DNA of 51,610 nt from Clostridia bacterium (GTDB lineage: Bacteria > Bacillota > Clostridia > Oscillospirales > CAG-272). Below are positions 33,240 to 41,611 of this stretch, piece after piece. How positions within the stretch are numbered: the stretch's first letter is position 1; each line of letters starts with the position of its first letter. The stretch spans positions 1 through 51,610 of the forward strand of contig JAFYBN010000038.1 in NCBI GenBank assembly GCA_017540175.1. Reading direction: 5' to 3'. Below the pieces are notes generated by a model. The model saw only the letters and a list, made by a program, of their open reading frames with translations, ran no database searches and was not told where the DNA came from. A program made the position numbers and the translations under genes.

Positions 33240-35144
33240 ATGACGATCCGATCTTATACCACGGGCTCCGGCGATCCCGAAAAGCTCCGTCTCATCGAGC
33301 AGAGCTTCGCCATGCTCCATGATTCCCCGACCCTTCCGAATCTCAGGATGCTCTACAAATCCTCCACGGACATGTTCAGCGAGGGATTCATCTGGGGGGA
33401 CGGGTGGTGGATCCAGAACAGCTTCGGCTTTACGATGGGCGCGATCCCGCTGCTCGATCCCTTCTGGTCAAAAATCCTTCAGAATTCCTACGACGCCTTC
33501 TGGACGCGCATCGGGGACGGAAAGCGGATCGGCGCGGACAACGGCGTCCCGACACATCCCAACTACGCCTACCGTGCGCCGGACGGCTCCCTCGGGGACT
33601 GCGTCAGCCGGATCGGCATCATTTACCGGCAGGGCGACGGGGACGTGGATTCCTACGACTGGTTCTACGAGGCCACCGCGGCGGGCGTGCTGATGGAAGC
33701 GGAGATCCTGCTCTTTGACCGGCGGCCGGAGCAGATCAAGAAATACCTGCCCCTCATGCGCCGCTCCCTCGATCACATCGAATCCGCACGGGCCGAGAAC
33801 GGGCTCTTTCTCGTGGGTCCCTCGGCAAATCTGCTCGCGCCGAGCTACGGCGGCAGCCCCGCGGACGAAGACGGCAAGCCGCAGAAGGGCTATCTGACAG
33901 GGCTTTCGGTCACGACCGCCGCCGCGCTCAAAAAGTGCGCCGCCCTGTGCCGCATGGTCGGGGACGGGGAGACCGCCGCGGAGTATGAACGCCGGCTGGA
34001 CCGCACCCTCTCCGCCCTTCCCGCTTTGCTGACCGACGAAGGGTATTTCGTCAAGTCCATGGACCCCGACGGCACGAAGCACGGGATCTACGGCGCGGAC
34101 CGGTACGGCTACCTCGACGGGGTTTGCAACGTGGACGCCGCCGCGTGGGGCGTGGTGGGTTCGGAGCTCTCGCGCTCCATCTGCGAGAAGATCGCGTCCG
34201 TCCCCGGCATCCGTCCCGCGGGGATCCTCTGCACCAATTATCCCCATCTGGACGACACGCTCCCCGCGTATCGGAACCGTTCGGGCGAGCCGCATTCCCT
34301 CGGCTGGCGCTCCGGCGACTGGGTGGACGGCGGATGCTGGGCGACCGTGGAAGGCAGGGCGATCCTTGCCTATCTGAAAGCCGGCGCGTACGAAGACGCC
34401 TTCCGCGCCGCAGGGGTCTATATGAAGTGGGCGGAGGAATACCGCCAGGACGCGCCCATGTCCCAGTGGGGCTTCAACTCAAACAATCCGTGGCAGCAGG
34501 AGAACGACGATCACACCGTCTGTCAGCGTCCCGTGTCCGTGATGATCGACAATTTCGCGCCCGTGACCTGCCTGCTGAGAGGCTTGTTCGGATGGGACGC
34601 CGACGAGGAAGGACTCGTCGTGCGGCCGCAGATCCCGGGAGATATCACAGAACTGCGGCAGCATGTTCCCGTCGTCTTCGGCGGCTGCTCGATTTACGCG
34701 GCTTACATGGGCGGGGACGGACCGCTCGCCGCGGCTCTGAACGGCGTGCCCCTCCCCGCGGAGGAGGACGGAACCATTCGCATCCCCGCATCTCTTCTGC
34801 CGCGCGGCACAGAAGTCTGTCTGACACTCGACCGCTCGGGCACGGCGCCCGTCTTGTCCGTGGACGAGCTGAAACGGAACGACACGCTCACCGGCGATTA
34901 TGCGGGACTGAAAGACGATCTCGCCGCGATCTGCCGCGAATGCTCCTCCGCTCTCGACGCGGAAACGGATCCCATGCGCGCGGAGCGTCTGAGAGAGATC
35001 CTCTCCGCCGCAGAGGTTGCCGCCCTTCGCCGCAGACTGCCCTTCGACCGCCACGAGCTTCGCCCCATGACCGAAGAGAAAATCTCTCAGATTTTGAACC
35101 TGTACGATCAGACCGTGCGGGAGCTGTATGAAGGGCTCCGGTGA
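33240..35144 (+). CDS. Cytoplasmic six-hairpin glycosidase, amylo-alpha-1,6-glucosidase-like
   Basis: This 634-residue protein has no signal peptide. It shows the helical-hairpin pattern of (alpha/alpha)6 glycosidases: FIWGDGWWIQNSFGFTMG near residue 48, YDWFYEATAAGVLMEAE near 140, YGYLDGVCNVDAAAWG near 290, GWRSGDWVDGGCWATVEGRA near 355, and SQWGFNSNNPWQQENDDHT near 410. A beta domain follows from about 470 to 540, and the last 80 residues are helical. Acidic residues in the GDW/DGG and ENDDHT loops could be catalytic. This layout is shared by GH63-, GH78- and debranching-type enzymes, so the substrate cannot be named. The SBP at 35461 follows in the same direction with a similar promoter. 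Confidence 0.6.
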   Translation: MTIRSYTTGSGDPEKLRLIEQSFAMLHDSPTLPNLRMLYKSSTDMFSEGFIWGDGWWIQNSFGFTMGAIPLLDPFWSKILQNSYDAFWTRIGDGKRIGADNGVPTHPNYAYRAPDGSLGDCVSRIGIIYRQGDGDVDSYDWFYEATAAGVLMEAEILLFDRRPEQIKKYLPLMRRSLDHIESARAENGLFLVGPSANLLAPSYGGSPADEDGKPQKGYLTGLSVTTAAALKKCAALCRMVGDGETAAEYERRLDRTLSALPALLTDEGYFVKSMDPDGTKHGIYGADRYGYLDGVCNVDAAAWGVVGSELSRSICEKIASVPGIRPAGILCTNYPHLDDTLPAYRNRSGEPHSLGWRSGDWVDGGCWATVEGRAILAYLKAGAYEDAFRAAGVYMKWAEEYRQDAPMSQWGFNSNNPWQQENDDHTVCQRPVSVMIDNFAPVTCLLRGLFGWDADEEGLVVRPQIPGDITELRQHVPVVFGGCSIYAAYMGGDGPLAAALNGVPLPAEEDGTIRIPASLLPRGTEVCLTLDRSGTAPVLSVDELKRNDTLTGDYAGLKDDLAAICRECSSALDAETDPMRAERLREILSAAEVAALRRRLPFDRHELRPMTEEKISQILNLYDQTVRELYEGLR

Positions 35145-35310
35145 CGGGAGTTCATCCGTGATCCGGACGCAGAAACACCGGATTCCCGGTTCCCCGCCCC
35201 GCGCGTCGGGTGATCCCGAACAGCTTGCGACGGCTGATTTCCGGCTTGAATTTCCGTCCCGTTCTCTTCTTCACGCACGTTCGGCAATTTCCCGAATTTC
35301 CGAAAATCAC

Positions 35311-35339
35311 TTGATTCTCCCGGTGCGGTGTGTTATAAT
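35311..35339 (+). promoter_or_regulatory. Promoter of the SBP gene at 35461
   Basis: TTGATT (35311-35316) and TATAAT (35334-35339) are 17 bp apart and resemble the promoter at 33128-33156. The gene-free stretch 35145-35460 has no other clear element. Confidence 0.8.
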
Positions 35340-35460
35340 TGTGACATAACACGAGCATCGGACGCGTACGTCTGTGCGGACCGCCCAACGGAGTATTCTT
35401 CCCCGCGCGGCGTCCGGACCGAAGCCGGCCGAACGCGGGCTGACAGCATTGGAGGTGCCC

Positions 35461-36974
35461 ATGAAACATCTGACCAAAATCATCGCCCTGTCGCTTGCCC
35501 TTCTTTTGCTCCTTCCGCTCCTCGGCGCGTGTTCCGAAAACACCAAGAACGCCGAAGAAACGAAACCGGTCACGAACGATACCCCGCGGACCTGACCCCC
35601 ACGCCGGGAGGCGAGGAAGTCGAAACCGAAGAGGAGACCGAACGCTGGCTCGACGACGTGCCGGAGACCATGGACTACGGCGGACGCACGCTGCACTTCG
35701 CGCTCTATGAGGGCGTCGACGGCAATCTGACGAAGCAGCCGATCTGGGTCGAATCCGATACGGGCGACGTGGTGGACTCCGCCGTCTTCAAACGGAACAT
35801 CGACATCTGCGAGCGGTTCAACATCGTGATCGTCGAGCCGCTGGTCGGGGACGGCAACGAGAGCGTCATCCGGATGGCCGTAAAGGCGGGCTCCTCGGAA
35901 TTCGACGTCTACGGCGGCTATCAGTATTATTCCATCGTCCTCGGGTCGGAGGGAAGTCTTTTCGACCTCGGCAACAAGGACCGTTTCCCGTATTTCGACT
36001 TTGAACGCGAATACTGGGGCACCGACTACATCATGAACATGTCCCCGGACGAGCAAAGGATCTTCTGGGCGTCCGGAGACCTCGCGCTCCGCTTCATCGG
36101 CGGTATGTATGTCTCGTACGTGAACGCGGCGATCCTTGCGAACCACTATCCGGATCTCAATCTGTACGACGTTGTGGACGAAGGCGGGTGGACGCTCGAT
36201 TACGTCCGGGACATCACCTCGACCGTCTACATCGACAAGAACGCGAACGGCTCCCGGGACGGAAACGATCAGTACGGCTTCTCCGTCGAGCTTGCCGACC
36301 CGATCGACGGAATGGCGGCCGGGTGCATGATCAACTTCTCCGAACGGAACGACGTGGGCGAGATCCACGTCACGCTTGAAAACGAACGCACCTATACGTT
36401 CTGGGAGAAGTTCGGCGATCTGACATGGCGCAGCGAAGGCATGATTCCCAACGCCGGCAACCAGTCCATTCTCTCTTTCAACGAAGGGAATATCTTCGTC
36501 ACCTGCAACAAGCTCTGCATGTCGGGCATCTACCTGCGCGAGATGGAAGATGATTTTCTGATCCTGCCCCTTCCGAAGCTGGATGAGAATCAGCCCCATT
36601 ACAACACGAGAATCCACGACTCCTGCACACTCTACGGCGTTCCCGTCACCGCGTCCGATCCGGAATTCGTTTCCGCCGTTCTCGAAGCGCTCGCCGCGGA
36701 GAGCTTCAAAACCGTCTCTCCGGCATATTACGAGATCGCTCTGAAGGTGAAATTCGCCCGTGACTCGGATTCCGGCCGCATGATCGAGCTTGTGCGTCAG
36801 AACGTCTCGAGCGACTTCGCAGCGCTCTGGTCCCACAGAATCAGCGACATCAACCATTTCTTCCGCCAGAATTACGGCAACGACGCCATTGCCTCGCAGA
36901 TCCAGCGCGGTCTGCGCCCGTGGGACAAGGGGATCGAAAAGCTTGTGGCGGCGCTTATGAAGCTGAACGTCTGA
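35461..36974 (+). CDS. Extracellular solute-binding lipoprotein (SBP paralogue 6), frameshifted in its linker
   Basis: A GGAGGTG site precedes the ATG at 35461, which encodes a good lipoprotein signal (MKHLTKIIALSL to LGAC, Cys24) but stops at 35593-35595. The rest of the protein continues in the -1 frame from about 35575: an acidic linker (EEVETEEETE), a VVDSAVFKRN variant of the NDA motif, GGWTLDYVRDI, the acidic loop DKNANGSRDGND, and the LPLPKLDENQPHYN segment, to 36974. One missing base near the C-rich run at 35582-35601 would explain it. The break lies in a low-constraint linker and the rest is intact, so a sequencing error or very recent mutation is likely. As read, the exported product would be only 44 residues. 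Confidence 0.75.
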
Positions 36975-37041
36975 GTCTGTCGAAGCGGCTGCATTCATCA
37001 CCGATCGGCTGAAGCCGATTCGAAAAAACTATTAAGACCAA

Positions 37042-37083
37042 GTGCCTCAAGGACACGCAACCGTCCCCGAGGCGCTTTTCTTT
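37042..37083 (+). terminator. Intrinsic terminator after the SBP gene at 35461
   Basis: GCCTC and GAGGC arms extended by GG/CC pairs close a loop and are followed by GCTTTTCTTT. A smaller hairpin (ATCGGC, TGAA, GCCGAT) sits just upstream. Confidence 0.7.
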
Positions 37084-37217
37084 GGATCTGCGGAGCGCGC
37101 GGCAGCTGCGATGCCCCGCTTTAGCCGCCCGCCCTGCCCCTCCCGAGGATCCCGATGGATTATTTTGAAAATCTTTACCCACGCTTGGCAGATTCCGCTA
37201 AAAAAGTTGACTATGAT

Positions 37218-37307
37218 GAATGAAGGGATCGAAGCGAAGGGGGTACGCTGACTTGAAAGCAAGAATGAAGGGATCAAAGCGAAGGGGGTACGCTGACTTG
37301 AAAGCAA
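37218..37307 (+). repeat. Perfect-period 45-bp tandem duplication carrying a ribosome binding site and start codon
   Basis: Units 37218-37262 and 37263-37307 differ at one base only (GATCGAAG against GATCAAAG). Each contains AAGGGGGT followed 8 nt later by TTG AAA GCA. The period is 15 codons, so both starts are in the same frame of the lipoprotein gene. Bases 36975-37297 contain nothing else beyond the terminator at 37042-37083; no convincing promoter was found for the following operon. Confidence 0.9.
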
Positions 37308-38524
37308 GGCGGTACATCGGAATACTCCTGCTCTCGGCTCTGGCCGTCCTGTTTGCGGCAGTCGGATGCATGACGGACGACAAGACGAAAGATACCTTAT
37401 CGGATCTCTGCATATTCCACACGAGGAACGATGGTACCCCGGTAAAAACGATGTTGTCAAGCGCAAAAACAACCGCCGTCTGTGTCGATCCTCTCTGTTC
37501 GCACGGGCTGGAGTGTCCGTTTGCCAACGCGCACGGCATGGGTGATCTCGACGGACTCGCGATAGACAATCTATACTGTTTCGTCAGTGGGTCGGCATCC
37601 GTGGACGGCGATACGGGAGAGCATTTCGGAGAATGCAGCCTGTGCGTTTACGACATGACGGACGGCAGCCTGCGGATGCTGGAATCCTATCCGGACAGCA
37701 TATTCTTCCTCGCCGGATACAGTCCTTATGTTTACTATGCCGTCGCGGATTACCGGGAGGAGGACGGAAATGTTTCCTACGGTTACAGCCTGTATCGCGC
37801 AAACGTCGAAAGCGGCGCGGTCATGGAACTTCCGCTGACACGTGCGTACAGCACGGAAAACCACATGAGCACCGGGGACTTCCCTTCCGTCTACGCCTTC
37901 GAAAACGACCGTATTCTCTGGTACGCGCCGGGAGAAGACGGGATCGAATTCTATACAACCGATCTTGCCGGACATGATCGGCAGCAGCTGCCGATCGACG
38001 ATCCACACGTTATGAACGGAGCTTATTCTGACGGCTGGGCTTACTACACGATTCGGAATCATGATCTGCCCGCACCTTCGGACGGAGAACTTGGACGGCT
38101 GAAATTCCAAAATGAAAACAGCTTGTACCGGTATTCCTTCGACACGGGAGAGTCAAAACTGCTCGCAGACAACGTCGCCCAATACATCGTCACCGAAGAC
38201 GGCATTTTCTTTACGATCATGGAGCCAACTCCGTCTTCTTTTGAATGGAACGGGATCACCTATTACGACCTCTATGCCGGAAAGATCTATCGCATGACTG
38301 CAGACGGGAGCGATCCCACCCTGTTCTGTACGCTCGATGGCATGGACATCAGTGTGTATTCCTCCGTCTTTCTCGGATATCACGGCGGTTATCTCGCGCT
38401 GGCGTACCGGGAAAAAATCGAAAACAAATGGTACGACAGCGGATACGACTATAATACCGCCACCGAAATCATCGTCGTCGACACCCGTAATCAAACATGG
38501 AAGATCAGCACAGATGAAACCTGA
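37298..38524 (+). CDS. Lipoprotein 1 with the CxDPLCxH motif (beta-propeller-like)
   Basis: I start at the TTG at 37298, which gives a compact lipoprotein signal (MKARRYIGILLL to AAVGC, Cys24) and 408 residues. The TTG at 37253 in the duplicated unit would add 15 residues. The motif C-V-D-P-L-C-S-H lies at 62-69, with Cys73 after it. The rest is a series of strand pairs with DGW(A)YYT, DGIFFT and Y-x-LYR-type repeats, suggesting a propeller facing outward. It is the first gene of the sigma-ABC-lipoprotein operon and is 17 bp from the sigma gene. Four paralogues follow downstream. Role unknown; an extracellular sensor or metal-binding accessory is one option. Confidence 0.7.
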   Translation: MKARRYIGILLLSALAVLFAAVGCMTDDKTKDTLSDLCIFHTRNDGTPVKTMLSSAKTTAVCVDPLCSHGLECPFANAHGMGDLDGLAIDNLYCFVSGSASVDGDTGEHFGECSLCVYDMTDGSLRMLESYPDSIFFLAGYSPYVYYAVADYREEDGNVSYGYSLYRANVESGAVMELPLTRAYSTENHMSTGDFPSVYAFENDRILWYAPGEDGIEFYTTDLAGHDRQQLPIDDPHVMNGAYSDGWAYYTIRNHDLPAPSDGELGRLKFQNENSLYRYSFDTGESKLLADNVAQYIVTEDGIFFTIMEPTPSSFEWNGITYYDLYAGKIYRMTADGSDPTLFCTLDGMDISVYSSVFLGYHGGYLALAYREKIENKWYDSGYDYNTATEIIVVDTRNQTWKISTDET

Positions 38525-38541
38525 CGGAAAGGAGCGCGCGC

Positions 38542-39078
38542 ATGGAAGACAAAGACATCGTCGCCTTATTCTGGAAACGCGACGAACGCGCCGTCGCGGA
38601 GTTTCAGGCGTCCTATAAACGGCTTTGCGTCACGGCGGCGCGCGCGGTCACGGAAAACGCGCTCGACGCCGAAGAGTGCTTCAGCGACACCTGTCTCGCG
38701 CTCTGGAACCAAATCCCGCCCGGGAAACCCGCTTCCCTCCGTGCCTACGCGCTCCGCATCACGAAGAATATCGCGTTGAATCTCGTCAAGGCGCGGAACC
38801 GGCAGAAGCGCTCGGCGATCCTTGTGGAGCTGGACGAATGCGTCGCGGACAGCCTGCCCGACCGGGAGCCCGGGGAGATCGGAGCCCTGATCGACGCCTT
38901 TCTGGAAAGCCTGCCGAAGAAGGAGGCGATCCTCTTTGTGCGCCGGTACAACTGCTCCCAGCCGGTGAAGGAGATCGCCGCGGCGACGGGCATGACGGAA
39001 AACCAAGTCTCGAAAATCCTGCAGAAGCTGCGGCGCAAGCTGCGCAGGCATCTCGAAAAGGAGGGGGTGAGGATATGA
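38542..39078 (+). CDS. ECF-like RNA polymerase sigma factor of the ABC-lipoprotein operon
   Basis: This 178-residue protein starts at an ATG with a GGAAAGGAG site. Region 2 reads as DAEECFSDTCLALWNQIPP with helix LRAYALRITKNIALN. Region 4 is QPVKEIAAATGMTENQVSKIL, then LRRKLRRHLEKEG. It is a paralogue of the sigma factor at 31507 along its whole length. The ATG of the permease overlaps its stop by 4 bp (ATGA), exactly as the anti-sigma gene does at 32064, which implies that the permease takes the anti-sigma position. It probably controls this operon and perhaps other envelope genes. Confidence 0.85.
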   Translation: MEDKDIVALFWKRDERAVAEFQASYKRLCVTAARAVTENALDAEECFSDTCLALWNQIPPGKPASLRAYALRITKNIALNLVKARNRQKRSAILVELDECVADSLPDREPGEIGALIDAFLESLPKKEAILFVRRYNCSQPVKEIAAATGMTENQVSKILQKLRRKLRRHLEKEGVRI

Positions 39079-41594
39079 AATCGGAACGGCTGTACGAAGG
39101 AATTGGCATGATGGACGACAAGTGGCTGAAGCTGCTGGATGAGGAGCCCGAGGAGTCCGCCGCCGCAGGAGAAAAAGAACAGCACCGGTTTGTGGGCTAT
39201 GAACTCAAGAAGCTGCTCGGCGTGAAGTATCTGTGGGTATTTTTGTTCGTTCTGCTCATGCTGAACACCGCCGCCGCGTGGGTCAGCGCCGGCCGCTCCC
39301 CGGCGGCAAAGGAACCGACACAGATGATCTCGGATTTCTTTGACCTCTATTTCGAGAACCCCGCCGAGATCGACGCGCACCACGAAGAAATGCTCTCTTT
39401 CGCCGCCGAACAGGAAGCGCTTGTGAGGGAAGCCATGCGGATGGGCAATTTCGATTACGCGCCGGAGGTCATGCCGAACCGCTTTTCCACGGACGAGAAC
39501 TATTCAGACACGATGCTGTTCTCGAAGCTTTACTCCGCGATCGAGGCGGCAAAGGATTATCCCGAGGTTCTCGACAAGGTCATCGACCGCGCATGGGCCA
39601 ACCTCGACGCCTTCTCGGATATGGGCATCGAAGAGGATTCCTTCGCCTACCGCTACCAGCTGCGCGTGATCGGGCTGTACGAAGAAATGCGGGACAGCGT
39701 GGAGATCGGCGTGGAATACACCCGCGGGTGGAACGAGTATTTCGCGTACGACACGGGGAACGTCTTCGTCTTCTTCATGCTCGTCATGCTCGGCAGCATT
39801 CTGTTCGCGCAGGAAAAGCAGAGCGGCTTTCTCCCCATCCTGCGCGCGGCGAAGCACGGACGGGCGAGGACCGCCATGGCAAAGATCCTCACGATGCTTC
39901 TTTTGACCGCTCTGTTCACCCTGATGTTCACCCTGACGAGCTTTGCCGTCTACGGACTGAGGCTCGGGTATTCCTCCCCGCACAATGTCATCCAGGCCCT
40001 GCCCGCCTTCACGCTCTCCCCCTATCGGATCACGATCGGGCAGTATTTCGCCGTCACGCTCGGCGTGAAGCTGCTTGCGTTCTCGGCGTTCTCGATGATC
40101 GTGACCGCGCTCTCCGCGCTCTTCTATAACTATATTATGATCTATCTCGCGGGACTCGGTCTGTTCGGTCTGAACTTCCTGTTCTATACGCTGAAGTACA
40201 TCGACGCGAACTCCGTTTTCAAAAACCTCAATCTCGTGACGGCGGCGGCGGCTTCCCCCCTCTTCATCCGGTATCGGGCGATGAACCTCTTCGGGACGGT
40301 CGCGGGGTTTGTGCCGGTGCTGTGCGTTTTGTTCCCGCTTGTGATTTTCGCGGGCACAGCGGCTGCGGTGATCCTCTACGTCCGCGGCTCCTCAGGCATC
40401 CGGATCGGGTGGGTGGACGCCGCGGCCGCGTGGGTGCTCACGAAAACGGCGAAGGCGCGGCACGCCCTCTCCCATGTGGGCAGAAGGAAAAAGTCTCGCT
40501 CTTACAGCCGCTCCCTCGTTTTGACAGAGGTCTTCAAGACCCTGATTTCCTCCCGCTTCCTCGCGATCGTGCTGTTGATCCTGACGGTGAAGGTATGGTA
40601 CTCCGTCAAAATCAACACGCCGATGAGATCCTATGCCGACGCGGTTTACAAGGAGTACATGACCTCTCTCGAGGGCGAGGTCACGGAGGATAAGTTGAAT
40701 ACGCTCGCCGCGGAGCGGGCCATGATCGACGAGACCCTCTCGAAGCAGAGCGCGATGCAGGAGGCCTATGTCAACGAAGAGATCTCCTTTGAGGAATACC
40801 GCGCCTTCCTTTCCGATTACAACTACGCCTATTCGCGCTCGGAGCTGCTCTCCGTGATCGAAAAGCACGCGGACTATCTTGTCAGCAAGGAGGCCGAAAC
40901 GGGCGTGAAGGGCTGGTTCCTCTACGACACCGGGTGGAGGCGGCTGGTGGAGGGAGACGCCGATCTCTTCCTTTACGCCTCGATCCTCCTGCTTCTGACC
41001 GGATCCTTCGCGGCGGAATACGTGTCGAAGTCCTCCTCCGGGGGGTTCGCGCAGCTGCTCCGGTCCACGAAAAACGGGCGCCTGCGGACGTTCCGCGCGA
41101 AGCTCTGCTCCTCCGGCATGATCGCGCTCATCCTCGCGCTCCTCACCGAAGCGGTGGACGCCGCCGTGATCGCGAAGGGGTATCTCCTGCCCGCGGCGGA
41201 CGCGCCGCTCGTCTCCGTGGAGCGCTTCGCGGACGTGACGGGCGGGATCACCGTGGGTCAGTACTGTGCGCTGTTCTTCTTGATGCGGACAGCCGGGGCG
41301 CTCATCATGGCGATGCTGGTCTGCGCGCTGTCCGAGCTGCTCGCGCGGTATATCCCGGTGCTTGGCACGTCGGTGATCCTGACCCTGCTCCCCGCCCTGT
41401 GCGCGTATTTCGGTTTGCGGGCGGCGGACCGGGTGAATTTTTTGAATCTGCTCGCCGGGACGCCGCTGTTTCTTGAATCGGCAAGGATATCGCTCTTCGG
41501 CAGCGGATACGCCATGCTCGTTCTGTGGCTCGCGGTCGCGGTTTTGGCGGTCTCGGCGATGCTCTGGCCGGCGAAGAGGATGTTTGTGAAGTAA
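39075..41594 (+). CDS. Duplicated ABC-2 type permease with an anti-sigma-like N-terminus
   Basis: I start at the ATG at 39075, whose ATGA overlaps the sigma stop; 839 residues. The first 25 residues (SERLYEGIGMMDDKWLKLLD) resemble the start of the anti-sigma protein at 32064. Two ABC-2-like halves follow. Each opens with an E-x-x-K-x-L-type helix and first membrane span (near residues 50-70 and 485-505), an outer loop with long acidic helices, then spans near 230 and 630 that end in SGF-x3-LR-(A/S)-(A/T)-K-(H/N)-GR-x-RT. More spans follow to each end. One chain could therefore supply both transmembrane halves of an exporter, driven by the ATPase at 44152. Substrate unknown. Confidence 0.75.
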   Translation: MKSERLYEGIGMMDDKWLKLLDEEPEESAAAGEKEQHRFVGYELKKLLGVKYLWVFLFVLLMLNTAAAWVSAGRSPAAKEPTQMISDFFDLYFENPAEIDAHHEEMLSFAAEQEALVREAMRMGNFDYAPEVMPNRFSTDENYSDTMLFSKLYSAIEAAKDYPEVLDKVIDRAWANLDAFSDMGIEEDSFAYRYQLRVIGLYEEMRDSVEIGVEYTRGWNEYFAYDTGNVFVFFMLVMLGSILFAQEKQSGFLPILRAAKHGRARTAMAKILTMLLLTALFTLMFTLTSFAVYGLRLGYSSPHNVIQALPAFTLSPYRITIGQYFAVTLGVKLLAFSAFSMIVTALSALFYNYIMIYLAGLGLFGLNFLFYTLKYIDANSVFKNLNLVTAAAASPLFIRYRAMNLFGTVAGFVPVLCVLFPLVIFAGTAAAVILYVRGSSGIRIGWVDAAAAWVLTKTAKARHALSHVGRRKKSRSYSRSLVLTEVFKTLISSRFLAIVLLILTVKVWYSVKINTPMRSYADAVYKEYMTSLEGEVTEDKLNTLAAERAMIDETLSKQSAMQEAYVNEEISFEEYRAFLSDYNYAYSRSELLSVIEKHADYLVSKEAETGVKGWFLYDTGWRRLVEGDADLFLYASILLLLTGSFAAEYVSKSSSGGFAQLLRSTKNGRLRTFRAKLCSSGMIALILALLTEAVDAAVIAKGYLLPAADAPLVSVERFADVTGGITVGQYCALFFLMRTAGALIMAMLVCALSELLARYIPVLGTSVILTLLPALCAYFGLRAADRVNFLNLLAGTPLFLESARISLFGSGYAMLVLWLAVAVLAVSAMLWPAKRMFVK

Positions 41595-41611
41595 AAGAAG
41601 GGAGAAACGGA

